A DNA stretch of 64,000 nucleotides. Source: Paenibacillus ottowii. GTDB taxonomy: Bacteria; Bacillota; Bacilli; Paenibacillales; Paenibacillaceae. Where the stretch lies: contig NZ_VIJZ01000004.1 of NCBI RefSeq assembly GCF_006874425.1, positions 248,001 to 312,000 of the forward strand. Reading direction: 5' to 3'. The notes beneath the pieces are model-generated. The model was not told the DNA's origin. It did not search any database and saw only the letters and a list, made by a program, of their open reading frames with translations. Of this stretch, positions 24,437 through 34,248 are shown piece by piece. Positions within the stretch are counted from its first letter, which is position 1; each line of letters opens with the position of its first letter. The position numbers and the translations under genes are program-made.

Positions 24437-25708
24437 TTATGAGTGAACGGCTTCAGCTTTTTTAGCTGCTCTTTTCAGATCCTGTTTACGGCGTTCTTCT
24501 AAATACCGCTCTCCATTCTTCTTGTCAGCTGTCAGTGTGAAGCAGGAGATGATGGTGAATAGACCTGCAATAGAACCCAAAATAACATAAGTCATCGGGA
24601 AATTCAGAACTTCATACATATGTCCGACAATAGGTGAGAAAATGGATACTACCAGTGAGCCCATAAACAAATACAAGAGATACATGGTGGACGATAACCG
24701 CTGGTCAAAATTAACGATTATGTACTTGAAGATGGCTACCAGAATAAGCGGTTTCTCCAGGGAGTGAATCATTTTCATCGCAGCCACCCATATGGAACCG
24801 AATGGCAGTGAAGAACCAATAATACGTAACGACATGATCGTCCCGGCAATAATCAATGCCCACTTGGCAGTCGTTTTGTTTACAAACCATGGGGTAACAA
24901 ACAGGAACACAAATTCCAGAAATACCTGCACAGCGCTCAAATCACCAAGGAATTGATTGCCCTCTGCTTTGGAACTGAACTGAGATACGAAATAGGTGGC
25001 AAATTGCTGGTCATATACCTCATAAATTTGGGTCACGCCAACCATGAATAGCATCAAAAACCAGAACTTAGTGGTGCGTACGAGATGCAGTACATCAATG
25101 AGCTTCAACGATTCTGTTTTCTGCTGCTCCTGTCCGGAAATTTCGACTTTGGTTAGAAAAATGCAAATCATGGCAACAATGGCAGATACGGAGGCAATCC
25201 AGAAGGTCAGATTTACATTGATATTGATGACCCGTCCGGCAACAAAAGTAGCGGCCGCCCACCCGAGTGAGCCCCACATACGGACCCGTCCGTATTCAAA
25301 ACCGTATTTGCGCGATACCTTGTCCATATAAGAATCGACAACACCATTACCGGCATTAAACACCAGGCCGATAAATAGTGCACCGACAATGGCACCAATG
25401 ACGAACTGTGTTTGAAGCAATGGACCGTACACATAGATAAAAAAGGGCCCGACGAGCAAAAGGATTGTAAAGAGTATGTACAGCAAATGTTTTCTCAAGC
25501 CCAGCTTGTCAGATAAGTAACCAAACAGGGGCTGCATGATCAAGGCGACGATAGAGTTCGCCGCATATAGAAATCCTGTGTAGGTTTCTGAAATTCCCAG
25601 GCTTTGTCCCAGCCAAATGACAAAAAAAGACATGGCGGCAGACCATGTAAACAGATAAGCGAAATTAAAAACACTTAGAGACCAGTAGTTGCGTTTTGCT
25701 AAATTCAT
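24437..25708 (-). CDS. LacY-type oligosaccharide:proton symporter (MFS)
   Basis: A 423-residue 12-helix transporter. The start NYWSLSVFNFAYLFTWSAAMSFFVIWLGQSLGISETYTGFLYAANS and the segments PLFGYLSDKLGLRKHLLY, GNGVVDSYMDKVSRKYGFEYGRVRMWGSLGWA and DQQFATYFVSQF match the oligosaccharide:H+ symporter (LacY/RafB) family. The start is the ATG at 25708 after AAGGGG; the frame extends upstream to 25765 without a binding site. The closest sugar genes are the binding-protein/chemoreceptor pair to the left. The substrate is unknown. Confidence 0.88.
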   Translation of the reverse strand: MNLAKRNYWSLSVFNFAYLFTWSAAMSFFVIWLGQSLGISETYTGFLYAANSIVALIMQPLFGYLSDKLGLRKHLLYILFTILLLVGPFFIYVYGPLLQTQFVIGAIVGALFIGLVFNAGNGVVDSYMDKVSRKYGFEYGRVRMWGSLGWAAATFVAGRVININVNLTFWIASVSAIVAMICIFLTKVEISGQEQQKTESLKLIDVLHLVRTTKFWFLMLFMVGVTQIYEVYDQQFATYFVSQFSSKAEGNQFLGDLSAVQVFLEFVFLFVTPWFVNKTTAKWALIIAGTIMSLRIIGSSLPFGSIWVAAMKMIHSLEKPLILVAIFKYIIVNFDQRLSSTMYLLYLFMGSLVVSIFSPIVGHMYEVLNFPMTYVILGSIAGLFTIISCFTLTADKKNGERYLEERRKQDLKRAAKKAEAVHS

Positions 25709-26192
25709 GTTTAAGCACCCCTTCAAATTGTAGCCGCTCAATGGATTGCATACGTCTTTAAACATTGTCTGTACTATTCATTGTAAGGATGACTCTATTG
25801 AATCCATAGGGTATTTTCCCAAGATTTCCTGTGCTTATTGCAATCAATTGCTAGATGGGGTATACAGAGCTTTTATTATCTTGTAAGAATTAAGTCCTAC
25901 GTGTAAAATTATTCATAGTCCATTGGGCTCATTTAGTAGGAGGAGAAACATGATAAGAAGTAGAGTGGTTCCTTCGCAAGTACAAAGTTACTTGAAATCG
26001 TGAACGTATATAGAGTATTGTGTAATGACGAGTTGTCGCAGCCAACTTCTTGAATTACGTTCCTACACCGATCGGGGAGGGGCAGATAGCTAACCCTACC
26101 TGGTGCTGCTATGCCCTATTAAGATGTACTACACAAAAAAATGAAAATGAATGATAACAAAATGTTGTGATTTCATGGTTGGAGGATTTATT
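25709..26192 (+). other. Intergenic region upstream of brnQ, 484 bp
   Basis: A divergent control region for the symporter and brnQ. It contains the tiny frame at 25950-26003 and, after it, a GC-richer patch (about 26064-26122) that might fold, but I find no T-box motif or recognisable riboswitch core. Confidence 0.4.
25950..26003 (+). CDS. 17-residue open frame with strong ribosome binding site
   Basis: ATG at 25950 preceded by AGTAGGAGGAGAAAC encodes MIRSRVVPSQVQSYLKS and stops at 26003, 189 bases before the brnQ start. Four of 17 residues are Val or Leu. It could be a leader peptide for the branched-chain amino acid transporter or the remnant of a decayed gene. Confidence 0.3.
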   Translation: MIRSRVVPSQVQSYLKS

Positions 26193-27545
26193 ATGTCAAA
26201 AAGTGTTTCTTCGTCCTTTATTATTATTATAGGGTCGATGCTATTTGCCTTATTTTTTGGTGCAGGGAATCTCATCTTTCCACCTATGCTGGGTCAAATG
26301 GCTGGCCAGAATGTATGGATAGCCAATGCGGGTTTTTTGGTTACCGGAGTTGGTTTACCGTTACTAGCCGTTACAGCCTTTGTCTTTTCGGGCAAAAGCA
26401 ACTTGCAAACTTTAGCGAGTCGTGTACATCCCGTATTTGGTATTGTTTTTACAACGGTTCTTTATCTAGCCATTGGTCCTTTGTATGCAATTCCGAGAAC
26501 CGGTAGCGTGTCTTTTGAAATTGGAGTAAAACCTTTTTTTTCTAACCATACAGATCATCCTGTCGCACTTTTTGTATTTACTATTGTCTTTTTTGGAATT
26601 GCATGCTTGTTATCACTTAACCCTACAAAAATTATCGATGTCATCGGGAAATTTTTAACACCTATTAAATTGACATTCATTGGAATACTTGTGGTTGTAG
26701 CTCTTATTCACCCCATAGGAGCATTCCAAGCACCTGCCGAAGGTTATACTTCGCACGTCTTTTTCAAAGGCTTTCAAGAAGGGTATTTAACATTGGATGC
26801 TCTTGTAGCCTTTATTTTTGGGATTATCATTGTGAATGCCATTAAGGAAAGAGGAGTTACTAGCAAAAAAGAGCTGATGATTATTTGTGCCAAATCGATA
26901 ACCATTGCAGTTATCCTCTTAGCCTTTATCTATACGTCTCTTGCCTATATGGGAGCTTCCAGCGTTGAAAAACTGGGTGTTTTAGAAAATGGTGCTGAAG
27001 TGTTAGCCAAGGTTTCCTCCTATTATTTTGGATCTTACGGTTCAATTCTATTAGGCTTAATGATTACAGTAGCGTGTTTAACGACAAGTGTAGGGCTTAT
27101 TACGTCCTGTTCCTCCTTTTTTCATACATTTTTCCCTAATGTTTCTTATAAAAAAATTGCACTCCTGCTATCTATATTTAGTATCATTGTAGCCAATATA
27201 GGTTTAACACAGCTCATTAAGGTTTCAACGCCAGTGTTAATCGCAATATATCCTATTGCTATTTCTCTAATATTTTTAACATTTTTGCATTCCGTATTTA
27301 AAGGAAAGTCAGAAGTATATCAAGGCAGTTTGATTTTAACCTTTATTATTAGTCTATTTGATGGTTTGAATGCTGCGGGAATAAAAATCAAAGTAATTAA
27401 TGACTTTTTCACTGAGTTTCTTCCATTATATGATGTGGGATTAGGCTGGTTAATTCCCTCTGTTGTAGGTGGAATAGCAGGCTATATACTTTACTATATT
27501 AAGCGAAGAAAAATTGTCCTCATACTTATGAAGCCAAAAAAATAA
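26193..27545 (+). CDS. brnQ: Branched-chain amino acid transporter, LIVCS family
   Basis: Sodium or proton coupled uptake of leucine, isoleucine and valine across the membrane. The 450-residue protein opens with SMLFALFFGAGNLIFPPMLGQMAGQN, the LIVCS signature, then GPLYAIPRTGSVSFEIGVKPF, IVNAIKERG and 12 hydrophobic segments. Start at 26193, seven bases after TTGGAGG; the upstream ATG at 26151 has none. Codon use is AT-rich compared with neighbours. It is followed by a strong terminator. Confidence 0.95.
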   Translation: MSKSVSSSFIIIIGSMLFALFFGAGNLIFPPMLGQMAGQNVWIANAGFLVTGVGLPLLAVTAFVFSGKSNLQTLASRVHPVFGIVFTTVLYLAIGPLYAIPRTGSVSFEIGVKPFFSNHTDHPVALFVFTIVFFGIACLLSLNPTKIIDVIGKFLTPIKLTFIGILVVVALIHPIGAFQAPAEGYTSHVFFKGFQEGYLTLDALVAFIFGIIIVNAIKERGVTSKKELMIICAKSITIAVILLAFIYTSLAYMGASSVEKLGVLENGAEVLAKVSSYYFGSYGSILLGLMITVACLTTSVGLITSCSSFFHTFFPNVSYKKIALLLSIFSIIVANIGLTQLIKVSTPVLIAIYPIAISLIFLTFLHSVFKGKSEVYQGSLILTFIISLFDGLNAAGIKIKVINDFFTEFLPLYDVGLGWLIPSVVGGIAGYILYYIKRRKIVLILMKPKK

Positions 27546-27550
27546 AACAA

Positions 27551-27593
27551 AAAGAACGGACGGAGAACTTGATTTTCCGTTCGTTCTTTTTTG
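27551..27593. terminator. Terminator after brnQ
   Basis: AAAGAACGGACGGA pairs with TCCGTTCGTTCTTT, followed by TTTTT. It may also serve the convergent araC-type gene. Confidence 0.85.
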
Positions 27594-27635
27594 TAACTTC
27601 TTTACTGACTGTTATACTCATCAAAAACTTATATT

Positions 27636-28556
27636 TCAGACTGTTATATAAGGGACAGAAAGCGCCTGATCTGCTTCATATTGCTTGCGGTATTGTGAAG
27701 GCGTCAGGCTGTTCCATTTTTTAAAGGTTGCAATAAAATAGCTTAGATTCTCAAAGCCAACATCCAGCGCAATATCAACTACTTTGCGGTCACTTTGCTC
27801 CAGCAGCCTGCAAGCCTTCTGAATCCGCTGATAATTGATATATTCAATGGGACTCTTCTGCACCATCTGCTTGAAAAAACGGCAAAAATGCCCTTCACTC
27901 ATCCCGATCTCATCTGAGATTTCTCGCAAACGAATGGGTTCATGCGCATGACTGTTGATGTACGCTAGTGCTTTTTTGATCCGTTCGACCTTGTTGCGTT
28001 GACTGGCCATAATCACGTCCTCCCCGTTAGCTGGAGTCATGTGCGGAAATAGGCAGGCGATTATGTTATAAAGCTGCGCTTTGGTCGCTAGTTCACGGGC
28101 AGGCGCATTCTGTTCATGACTGGTGATAATGCATTTCAACGCCTTCAGTAGCTCCTGCTCCCAAGGGTGCGCACCGCGAATGTGAGGGGGAGGGATGAGC
28201 TTTTTATTGATAAATGGTTCAATGAACTGTGTCTGCACTGTATCTTGCGTGCGGCTGTGCAGCATGTCGGGGTGAAATACCACCGCAGAAAATACACAGC
28301 GTGGGCTTTTTTGTAAATAACCGGCGTGGAGCTCGCCGCTGTTTACAAAAAGGGCTTCACCTTCGCTAACCTCTGTATAGACCATATCCGTCTGAAATAT
28401 GGCGCTCCCCTGTTCCACGACAATAAACTCCATTTCTTCATGCCAATGGGACTCCAATATACTATTACCGTTCAACTGTTCTACGCTAGGATATACGCTG
28501 ACCGGATACATGGGATTGCCGTGAATGCGGTTTTCTCGTAACATTTCCCTTTGCAT
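27636..28556 (-). CDS. AraC family transcriptional regulator
   Basis: A 306-residue activator. The N-terminal cupin (SHWHEEMEFIVVEQGSAIFQTD, EGEALFVNSGELHAGY) binds the effector. The C-terminal double helix-turn-helix is IRLREISDEIGMSEGHFCRFFKQMVQKSPIEYINYQRIQKACRLL and VVDIALDVGFENLSYFIATFKKWNSLTPSQYRK. It is divergent from the alpha-xylosidase gene, with 187 bp between them containing two identical 13-bp repeats, and is almost surely its regulator. Xyloglucan-derived isoprimeverose or xylose is a possible inducer, by inference. Confidence 0.93.
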   Translation of the reverse strand: MQREMLRENRIHGNPMYPVSVYPSVEQLNGNSILESHWHEEMEFIVVEQGSAIFQTDMVYTEVSEGEALFVNSGELHAGYLQKSPRCVFSAVVFHPDMLHSRTQDTVQTQFIEPFINKKLIPPPHIRGAHPWEQELLKALKCIITSHEQNAPARELATKAQLYNIIACLFPHMTPANGEDVIMASQRNKVERIKKALAYINSHAHEPIRLREISDEIGMSEGHFCRFFKQMVQKSPIEYINYQRIQKACRLLEQSDRKVVDIALDVGFENLSYFIATFKKWNSLTPSQYRKQYEADQALSVPYITV

Positions 28557-28592
28557 TTCAATGATCCCTCTCTACAAACTGGTTTATATAGA

Positions 28593-28665
28593 AAACATCA
28601 AAATATTGATACTAAACATCAAAATAACGGAAGTAAACCCTTACATAAATCAATATTATTATAGT
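28593..28665 (+). promoter_or_regulatory. AraC-type direct-repeat operator and yicI promoter
   Basis: AAACATCAAAATA occurs twice, at 28593-28605 and 28614-28626, exactly 21 bp apart. TATAGT at 28660-28665 is a likely -10 with no good -35, so activation is needed. With a start near 28672 the repeats are centred at about -73 and -52, typical of AraC activators. Confidence 0.7.
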
Positions 28666-28743
28666 AAGGATTTCGAAAAAATCCAATAAGCAATATGAAT
28701 ATGGGATCAAGAAATATAAAAGTCGAGATGGAGGAAGCGACAG

Positions 28744-31068
28744 ATGAAATTTACTGATGGCTATTGGTTGGTTCGCAAAGGCTATGAAATACAAAATCCT
28801 GCAGATGTCCGTGATATTGTTACGGACGATGCTTCCATGACGGTATATGCAGCAACCCACCGGATCGAGCACAAAGGGGATACGCTGAACGGAGCGTTAC
28901 TGAAAGCGACCTACAGCTCTCCCATGCCGAATGTTATTCGGGTGCGTCTGAACCACCACAAAGGACGCGTGCAGCATGGGCCGGATTTTGAAATTCACAC
29001 CTTGCCGACAGAGGTGGATATTACGGTAGGCGAGGACGTAGCGGTGCTGAAAAGCGGCGATCTAAGTGTGCGAGTAGGTCGTGGAAAGGGCTGGGACGTA
29101 GGTTTTTATGTCAAGGATCGTAAAGTTACAGGTAGTGGACATCGGGGACCCGGCTACATTACAGACCCACAGGACCGGCCTTTTTTCCGGGAACAGCTGG
29201 AGCTGGGTATCGGGGAGTATGTATACGGTCTCGGAGAGCGTTTCACTCCGTTTGTGAAAAATGGTCAGGTCGTTGATATCTGGAATGAAGATGGCGGGAC
29301 TAGCAGCGAACAGGCATACAAAAACATTCCATTTTATTTATCCAATAAAGGGTACGGTGTATTCGTCAATCATCCGGAAAAGGTGTCCTATGAGATTGCC
29401 TCGGAAAATGTTTCAAAGGTACAGTTTAGCGTTGCTGGCGAATCGTTGGAGTATTTTATTATCGGGGGGGCCAATCCTAAGGAGGTATTGGACAATTATA
29501 CCAAGCTGACAGGCAAGCCTGCATTGCCACCGGCCTGGACCTTTGGTTTGTGGCTGACTACTTCGTTCACGACCGATTATGATGAAGCGACAGTAAATCA
29601 TTTTGTGGACGGGATGGCTGAGCGAGATCTGCCACTCTCGGTATTCCATTTTGACTGCTTCTGGATGAAGGAATACCAATGGTGCGATTTCCAGTGGGAT
29701 CAAGAAATGTTCCCAGACCCGGAAGGGATGTTGCAAAGATTGAAAGCTAAAGGGCTCAAAATTTGTGCCTGGATTAATCCGTATATTGCAGAAAAGTCCA
29801 TATTGTTCGATGAAGGCATGGAGAATGGCTACCTGGTCAAAACAGCCGATGGCAGTGTGTGGCAATGGGACATGTGGCAGGCGGGAATGGGGCTGGTTGA
29901 CTTCACGAACCCGGCTGCTGTCAAGTGGTACCAGGATAAGCTGAAGGTGCTGATCGATCAAGGCGTGGACTGTTTTAAAACTGACTTCGGTGAACGTATT
30001 CCAACAGATGTAGTTTATTATGATGGCTCTGATCCCATGAAAATGCATAATTACTATACGCATCTGTACAACAAAGCTGTGTTTGATGTGCTGGAGGAAA
30101 AGCTGGGCAAAAATGAAGCCGCATTATTTGCACGTTCTGCCACAGCCGGGGGACAACAGTTCCCGGTTCACTGGGGCGGAGACTGCTCGTCCACGTATGA
30201 GTCGATGGCAGAATCATTGCGAGGCGGGTTATCGCTTGGCTTGAGCGGTTTTGGCTTTTGGAGCCATGATATTAGCGGCTTTGAACTAACGGCTGCGCCG
30301 GACTTGTACAAACGGTGGGTACAGTTTGGACTGCTATCCTCCCATAGCCGGCTACACGGAAATGTATCGTACCGTGTTCCGTGGCTGTTTGACGAGGAGT
30401 CAGTCGATGTAGTGCGCAGCTTTACCAAACTCAAGTGCTCGCTGATGCCACACCTGTATGCTTCCGCTGTGGAATCCTCAGTGAAGGGACTGCCAATGAT
30501 GCGGGCTATGGTACTGGAATTTCCGCAGGAACCTACCTGCGCCACGCTGGATTTACAATATATGCTGGGGGATTCCATTTTGGTAGCCCCGATCTTTAAT
30601 AAAGAAGGCAATGTACAGTATTATGTGCCAGAGGGTCAGTGGACGAATTTGTTAACGAATGAAACTGTTGCTGGCGGCCGTTGGGTCAACGAGCATCACG
30701 ATTTTACAACCTTGCCTGTGCTCGTAAAGCCAAACACATTACTGGCAATCGGTCATGAGGATCGTCGTCCGGATTATGATTATGCTGATCAAGTGGCACT
30801 TCATTTGTTTGAGCTAGGTGAGGTACAGCAGGCTCGCACGGTCATCGTGAATACGTCAGGCGAAGAAGAGCTAGCAGTTACTGCCAGCCGGAAGGATTCT
30901 GTCATAACGGTGAAAGCAGAAGGGGCTACCAAACCGTGGTCGTTAGTATTGCGTGGTATCCACGAGGTTGTTCAGGTGGAGGAAGGCAGCATTTTGGCCG
31001 GAGAACAGGGTGTAGTCATTACACCAGCCTCCAGCGGACAGCAAGTGCTCACTATTCATTTGAGCTAG
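28744..31068 (+). CDS. yicI: Alpha-xylosidase, glycoside hydrolase family 31 (YicI type)
   Basis: Cleaves alpha-xylosyl residues from the non-reducing end of xyloglucan oligosaccharides such as isoprimeverose; cytosolic, no signal peptide. The 774-residue protein starts MKFTDGYWLVRKGYEI as YicI does. The nucleophile is in CFKTDFGERIPTDV (D414, matching D416 of E. coli YicI) and the acid/base aspartate in WGGDCSSTYESMAESLRGG (about D480). The YGLGERFTPFVKNGQ and GFGFWSHDISGFE segments are also typical. Length matches the family (772 in E. coli). It is divergent from, and probably activated by, the AraC regulator. No dedicated transporter adjoins. Confidence 0.95.
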   Translation: MKFTDGYWLVRKGYEIQNPADVRDIVTDDASMTVYAATHRIEHKGDTLNGALLKATYSSPMPNVIRVRLNHHKGRVQHGPDFEIHTLPTEVDITVGEDVAVLKSGDLSVRVGRGKGWDVGFYVKDRKVTGSGHRGPGYITDPQDRPFFREQLELGIGEYVYGLGERFTPFVKNGQVVDIWNEDGGTSSEQAYKNIPFYLSNKGYGVFVNHPEKVSYEIASENVSKVQFSVAGESLEYFIIGGANPKEVLDNYTKLTGKPALPPAWTFGLWLTTSFTTDYDEATVNHFVDGMAERDLPLSVFHFDCFWMKEYQWCDFQWDQEMFPDPEGMLQRLKAKGLKICAWINPYIAEKSILFDEGMENGYLVKTADGSVWQWDMWQAGMGLVDFTNPAAVKWYQDKLKVLIDQGVDCFKTDFGERIPTDVVYYDGSDPMKMHNYYTHLYNKAVFDVLEEKLGKNEAALFARSATAGGQQFPVHWGGDCSSTYESMAESLRGGLSLGLSGFGFWSHDISGFELTAAPDLYKRWVQFGLLSSHSRLHGNVSYRVPWLFDEESVDVVRSFTKLKCSLMPHLYASAVESSVKGLPMMRAMVLEFPQEPTCATLDLQYMLGDSILVAPIFNKEGNVQYYVPEGQWTNLLTNETVAGGRWVNEHHDFTTLPVLVKPNTLLAIGHEDRRPDYDYADQVALHLFELGEVQQARTVIVNTSGEEELAVTASRKDSVITVKAEGATKPWSLVLRGIHEVVQVEEGSILAGEQGVVITPASSGQQVLTIHLS

Positions 31069-31126
31069 GCTAGACGTTCATCTGTGAATGGATAGATTAT
31101 AGTGTGGTGATTATATTGCGAAAAAA

Positions 31127-31162
31127 AGGGCTTGTCTGATACACATCAGGCTAGTCCTTTTT
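31127..31162. terminator. Terminator after yicI
   Basis: AGGGCTTGTCTGAT pairs imperfectly with ATCAGGCTAGTCCT and is followed by TTTT; an A-run on the other side makes it potentially bidirectional. Confidence 0.75.
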
Positions 31163-31211
31163 GATGTTGCCTCTGTATAGAATGTCCTCAATTTTAGCTT
31201 GATGTCATACC

Positions 31212-32165
31212 CTATGCATTCTCTTGAAGTAGTAGTGGTACAAGGTACTGCCGGAAAATATCCACAGGAGTTCGTTTCTTTTTAAATTTATCAGCTGTGA
31301 GGACAACGACCATGTCATAAGCCGGAACGACAATAATATATTGCCCACCAAAGCCGAGTGCATAAAAATAGTCTATTTTCGTTCCTGCTTTTCTCTCATC
31401 AGAAAAGGAAGAAGTCCACCAATGACAGCCGTAGTAAGCTTTTTGTGGTTTGGAGGCCGGAAGGAATGGACGGGTCGAATATCGGACTGTCTCTATCTGG
31501 ATGATCTGCCGTCCTTCCCAGCTTCCTTGGTTCAGATAAAGTCGTCCGAATTTGAGCATATCCAGCGGTCTGAGATGCAGTCCAAATCCTCCGGTATGTG
31601 TACCTTGTGGATCGGTTTCCCAATGATATTTATAGATCCCGAGTGGTTGGAATAAGTGCTTCTCGGCAAATTCAGCAACTGCTTGTCCAGAGGCAGAGCG
31701 CAGCAAGGTGGCCAAAAGTTGAGAACAGCCAGAGCTATACTCCATTCGCGTACCTGGTATATCCGATAAGGGCTGTGAAAGCACAAATTGTACCCAATCG
31801 GACGTTTTGCTCATGGTAGGAAATGAATTTTGTCCCCCGAATTCTGTCCAGTTAAAGCCAGCAGACATCGTCAACAGGTGTTCAATCGTAATATCACGCT
31901 TTCGAGCGTCATTGTCTTTACCCAATTGGGGGAAAAATTCAAAGATCGGTGTCTCGGGTTGGGGTACCAGTTGTTGATCCATAGCAATACTGATTAATGC
32001 GGAAATCACGCTTTTAGTACAGGAATTTATTTTATAGAGTTCATTGGCGATCTGAGGCTCACGGTAGTAATCCATGATCCTATGCCCTTGCTGCTCAATA
32101 AGGCAGCTACGGGTTTCCAACTCGTTAAGCACGCGAATAAGTGGTTTGAGCTCCAGACTTTTCAT
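31212..32165 (-). CDS. Serine hydrolase of the beta-lactamase/class C penicillin-binding family
   Basis: A 317-residue cytosolic-looking (no signal peptide) serine hydrolase. The catalytic SxxK is SCTKS (about residue 48), the second motif is YSS in MEYSSGCSQ, and HTGGFG may be the third (HxG). ITIEHLLTMSAGF is the hallmark loop of PF00144. Such enzymes are esterases, peptidases or of unknown role; nothing here points to antibiotic resistance. AAGGAGG is placed well before the ATG at 32165. It stands alone. Confidence 0.87.
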   Translation of the reverse strand: MKSLELKPLIRVLNELETRSCLIEQQGHRIMDYYREPQIANELYKINSCTKSVISALISIAMDQQLVPQPETPIFEFFPQLGKDNDARKRDITIEHLLTMSAGFNWTEFGGQNSFPTMSKTSDWVQFVLSQPLSDIPGTRMEYSSGCSQLLATLLRSASGQAVAEFAEKHLFQPLGIYKYHWETDPQGTHTGGFGLHLRPLDMLKFGRLYLNQGSWEGRQIIQIETVRYSTRPFLPASKPQKAYYGCHWWTSSFSDERKAGTKIDYFYALGFGGQYIIVVPAYDMVVVLTADKFKKKRTPVDIFRQYLVPLLLQENA

Positions 32166-32367
32166 GCAGATCCTCCTTGAGGCTTATAGCATACCATTAC
32201 TTAGTATATCATTTTTAACCATCCGAATCTGACATGTACAAACGGAACTTAGTTCTTATTATTTCCCTAATTTGAATTTTTTTTGTTTTGATATTAAACA
32301 ACATATATATGTTCACGAAATAGACATAAATATATTTAAAAATCTATACACTTTTTTCAGTTTCATT

Positions 32368-32394
32368 TAACAAAACAGAAAAATAAAACGATAT
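32368..32394 (+). promoter_or_regulatory. Candidate sigma-D (motility) promoter
   Basis: TAAC, 15 bp, AACGATAT approximates the sigma-D pattern TAAA-N15-GCCGATAT and lies 46 bp before the chemoreceptor start, as expected for a motility gene. The rest of the region 32166-32367 is AT-rich with no gene. Confidence 0.4.
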
Positions 32395-32439
32395 ATAGTA
32401 AGTTGGACATTTTATTCGAGACAACTGGGGGACCAATTC

Positions 32440-34158
32440 ATGAACTTAACAATTAAGGCCAAAATGATTCTCAGCGCGATACTGATCCCAAGTGTGATTG
32501 CCGCTATGCTGCTGACCAATTACATTTTAAGTGTACATAGTGAGAACGAGTACAAAGATATTATGAATCGTGAAGAGACGATTGCGTATAACTCCAAGAC
32601 ACTTCAATTTTTGTTAAATGGGATATCCAATGATGAGCGGGCATATTTGCTGACTCGTGACGAACAGTATGGGAACGAGATCGGGAACAAGCAAAGTGAG
32701 GTTGCAAAGCTGTTACAGGAGACAGAAGCTCTGCTCAATACGGGTAATGAGGATACGAAAAAGAAGATGACTGAGCTCAAAACAGGTATTAGTACCTATA
32801 TGAATCAAGTTCATAGTCTACTAACTACAGCAGGGTATAAGAGCACGAGAGATGATGGCTTCCCGCCATTTTCTGAATTGCTCGATGATTTTGAAAACGA
32901 AAGGGTTTTGCGTAAGCAACTGGATACCAAGGTCCTCGCATTTGTCAAAGCTCAAGAAGATATGGTAACGGTAAAAGTACAGCAGGCGCACCAAACGATG
33001 ACGAATACGACCTTGATTACGAGCATAGTAGGGCTATTAGTTATAATGTACAGTATTGCTCAATCTGTCGTTTTAATTCGTTCCATTCGTCCATTACACC
33101 ATATGAATGAGCAGTTGTTGCAAATGTCTCAAGGTGGAGGAGATTTGCGTAGTAGACTGGATATTACGTCCAAGGACGAAATTGGTATGATTGCGAGCTC
33201 CTACAACAAGCTTATTGAAGGATTCCGCCGTATCATTGTCGATGCTCAGGATACGGCTCGTACATTAACTATAACCGCAGAGCGTGTTAACGTCAGTACT
33301 GAGGAAATGAATCAGGCCAATCGTCATACTTCCGGTGTCATGGAAGAGCTTGCGACGGGTATGGAGCATCAGGTCGATGATATTACACAAACTACAGCTA
33401 CCATAAAAGAACTTGCCAACGAGCTTGAACGGATTGCTGCCACAAGTGAGCAGGTATATGAATTGTCTGATACAGCCGCTAAAGATGCAGCAGCAGGGGA
33501 ACAATCTATAGGTCAGGCTATGCGTCAGATGGAGAAGGTAAGCGAAAGTGTAGACAGCTCTGCACGTGCTGTGCGTTCACTTAGTGAACAGGCAGAGCAG
33601 ATTGGCATGATCGGATCTGTGATTACCGGAATTGCCAAACAGACTGGAATGCTGGCGCTTAACGCATCCATTGAAGCAGCCAGAGCGGGGGAACAGGGCA
33701 AAGGATTTGCGGTTGTGGCCTCTGAGGTAAGAAGATTGGCCGAGCAAGTATCGGTTTCAGCCGCAGAAATCACACAGTTTGTGCAAAATATTCAAGAGCA
33801 TGTTGGAAATGTTGCTTCCACCATGCAGTCTGGGACCACTGAAGTGCAATCTGGCGTAAAGGTCATGCAATCCGCTGAAACTGCATTTCGTCAGATTGGA
33901 AGTTCCATTCAACAAGTCAGCGAGCAGATTCACAATGTAAACCAGTCTGTAGAACAAATGTCCGGTGGATCTGAGCGGATGGTCAAGGCGGCGGAACGCA
34001 TACGTGAAGTAGCGGAGCAGACGGCCGGAGGAACCCAAAGTGTCAGTGCGGCGGCTGAAGAGCAATTGGCTTCTATGGAGGAAATTGCATCGTCCATTCA
34101 TACTGTGGCGGATATGTCGCAAATGCTGAATGCAAGGGTCGGTGGATTTAAAGTATAG
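32440..34158 (+). CDS. Methyl-accepting chemotaxis protein
   Basis: A 572-residue membrane chemoreceptor. Membrane helices at about residues 9-30 and 185-208 ([22 protein letters not shown]) enclose a helical sensor with the CHASE3-like pattern [28 protein letters not shown] linker and a long signalling coiled coil follow, with tip [42 protein letters not shown]. The tip carries G-M in place of the usual N-L. GGGGG precedes the ATG. It is transcribed alone. Confidence 0.92.
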   Translation: MNLTIKAKMILSAILIPSVIAAMLLTNYILSVHSENEYKDIMNREETIAYNSKTLQFLLNGISNDERAYLLTRDEQYGNEIGNKQSEVAKLLQETEALLNTGNEDTKKKMTELKTGISTYMNQVHSLLTTAGYKSTRDDGFPPFSELLDDFENERVLRKQLDTKVLAFVKAQEDMVTVKVQQAHQTMTNTTLITSIVGLLVIMYSIAQSVVLIRSIRPLHHMNEQLLQMSQGGGDLRSRLDITSKDEIGMIASSYNKLIEGFRRIIVDAQDTARTLTITAERVNVSTEEMNQANRHTSGVMEELATGMEHQVDDITQTTATIKELANELERIAATSEQVYELSDTAAKDAAAGEQSIGQAMRQMEKVSESVDSSARAVRSLSEQAEQIGMIGSVITGIAKQTGMLALNASIEAARAGEQGKGFAVVASEVRRLAEQVSVSAAEITQFVQNIQEHVGNVASTMQSGTTEVQSGVKVMQSAETAFRQIGSSIQQVSEQIHNVNQSVEQMSGGSERMVKAAERIREVAEQTAGGTQSVSAAAEEQLASMEEIASSIHTVADMSQMLNARVGGFKV

Positions 34159-34248
34159 CCGTATAAATTCCCACCATTGTAAACACAATAACATCTGTTG
34201 AACCAATCTGAACAGCTGTGTTATTACTTTTGCAAAGGTGGTAACGGG

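Noticed and set aside
25766-26192. T-box leader upstream of brnQ
   Set aside because: The conserved T-box sequence and terminator/antiterminator pair are not seen.
29413-30063. 216-codon antisense frame inside yicI
   Set aside because: Shadow of a well-conserved glycosidase; no initiation site.
31212-32165. Beta-lactamase giving antibiotic resistance
   Set aside because: SxxK and Y-S-S motifs place it in the broad PF00144 serine hydrolase family, but it has no signal peptide and no class C-specific features.
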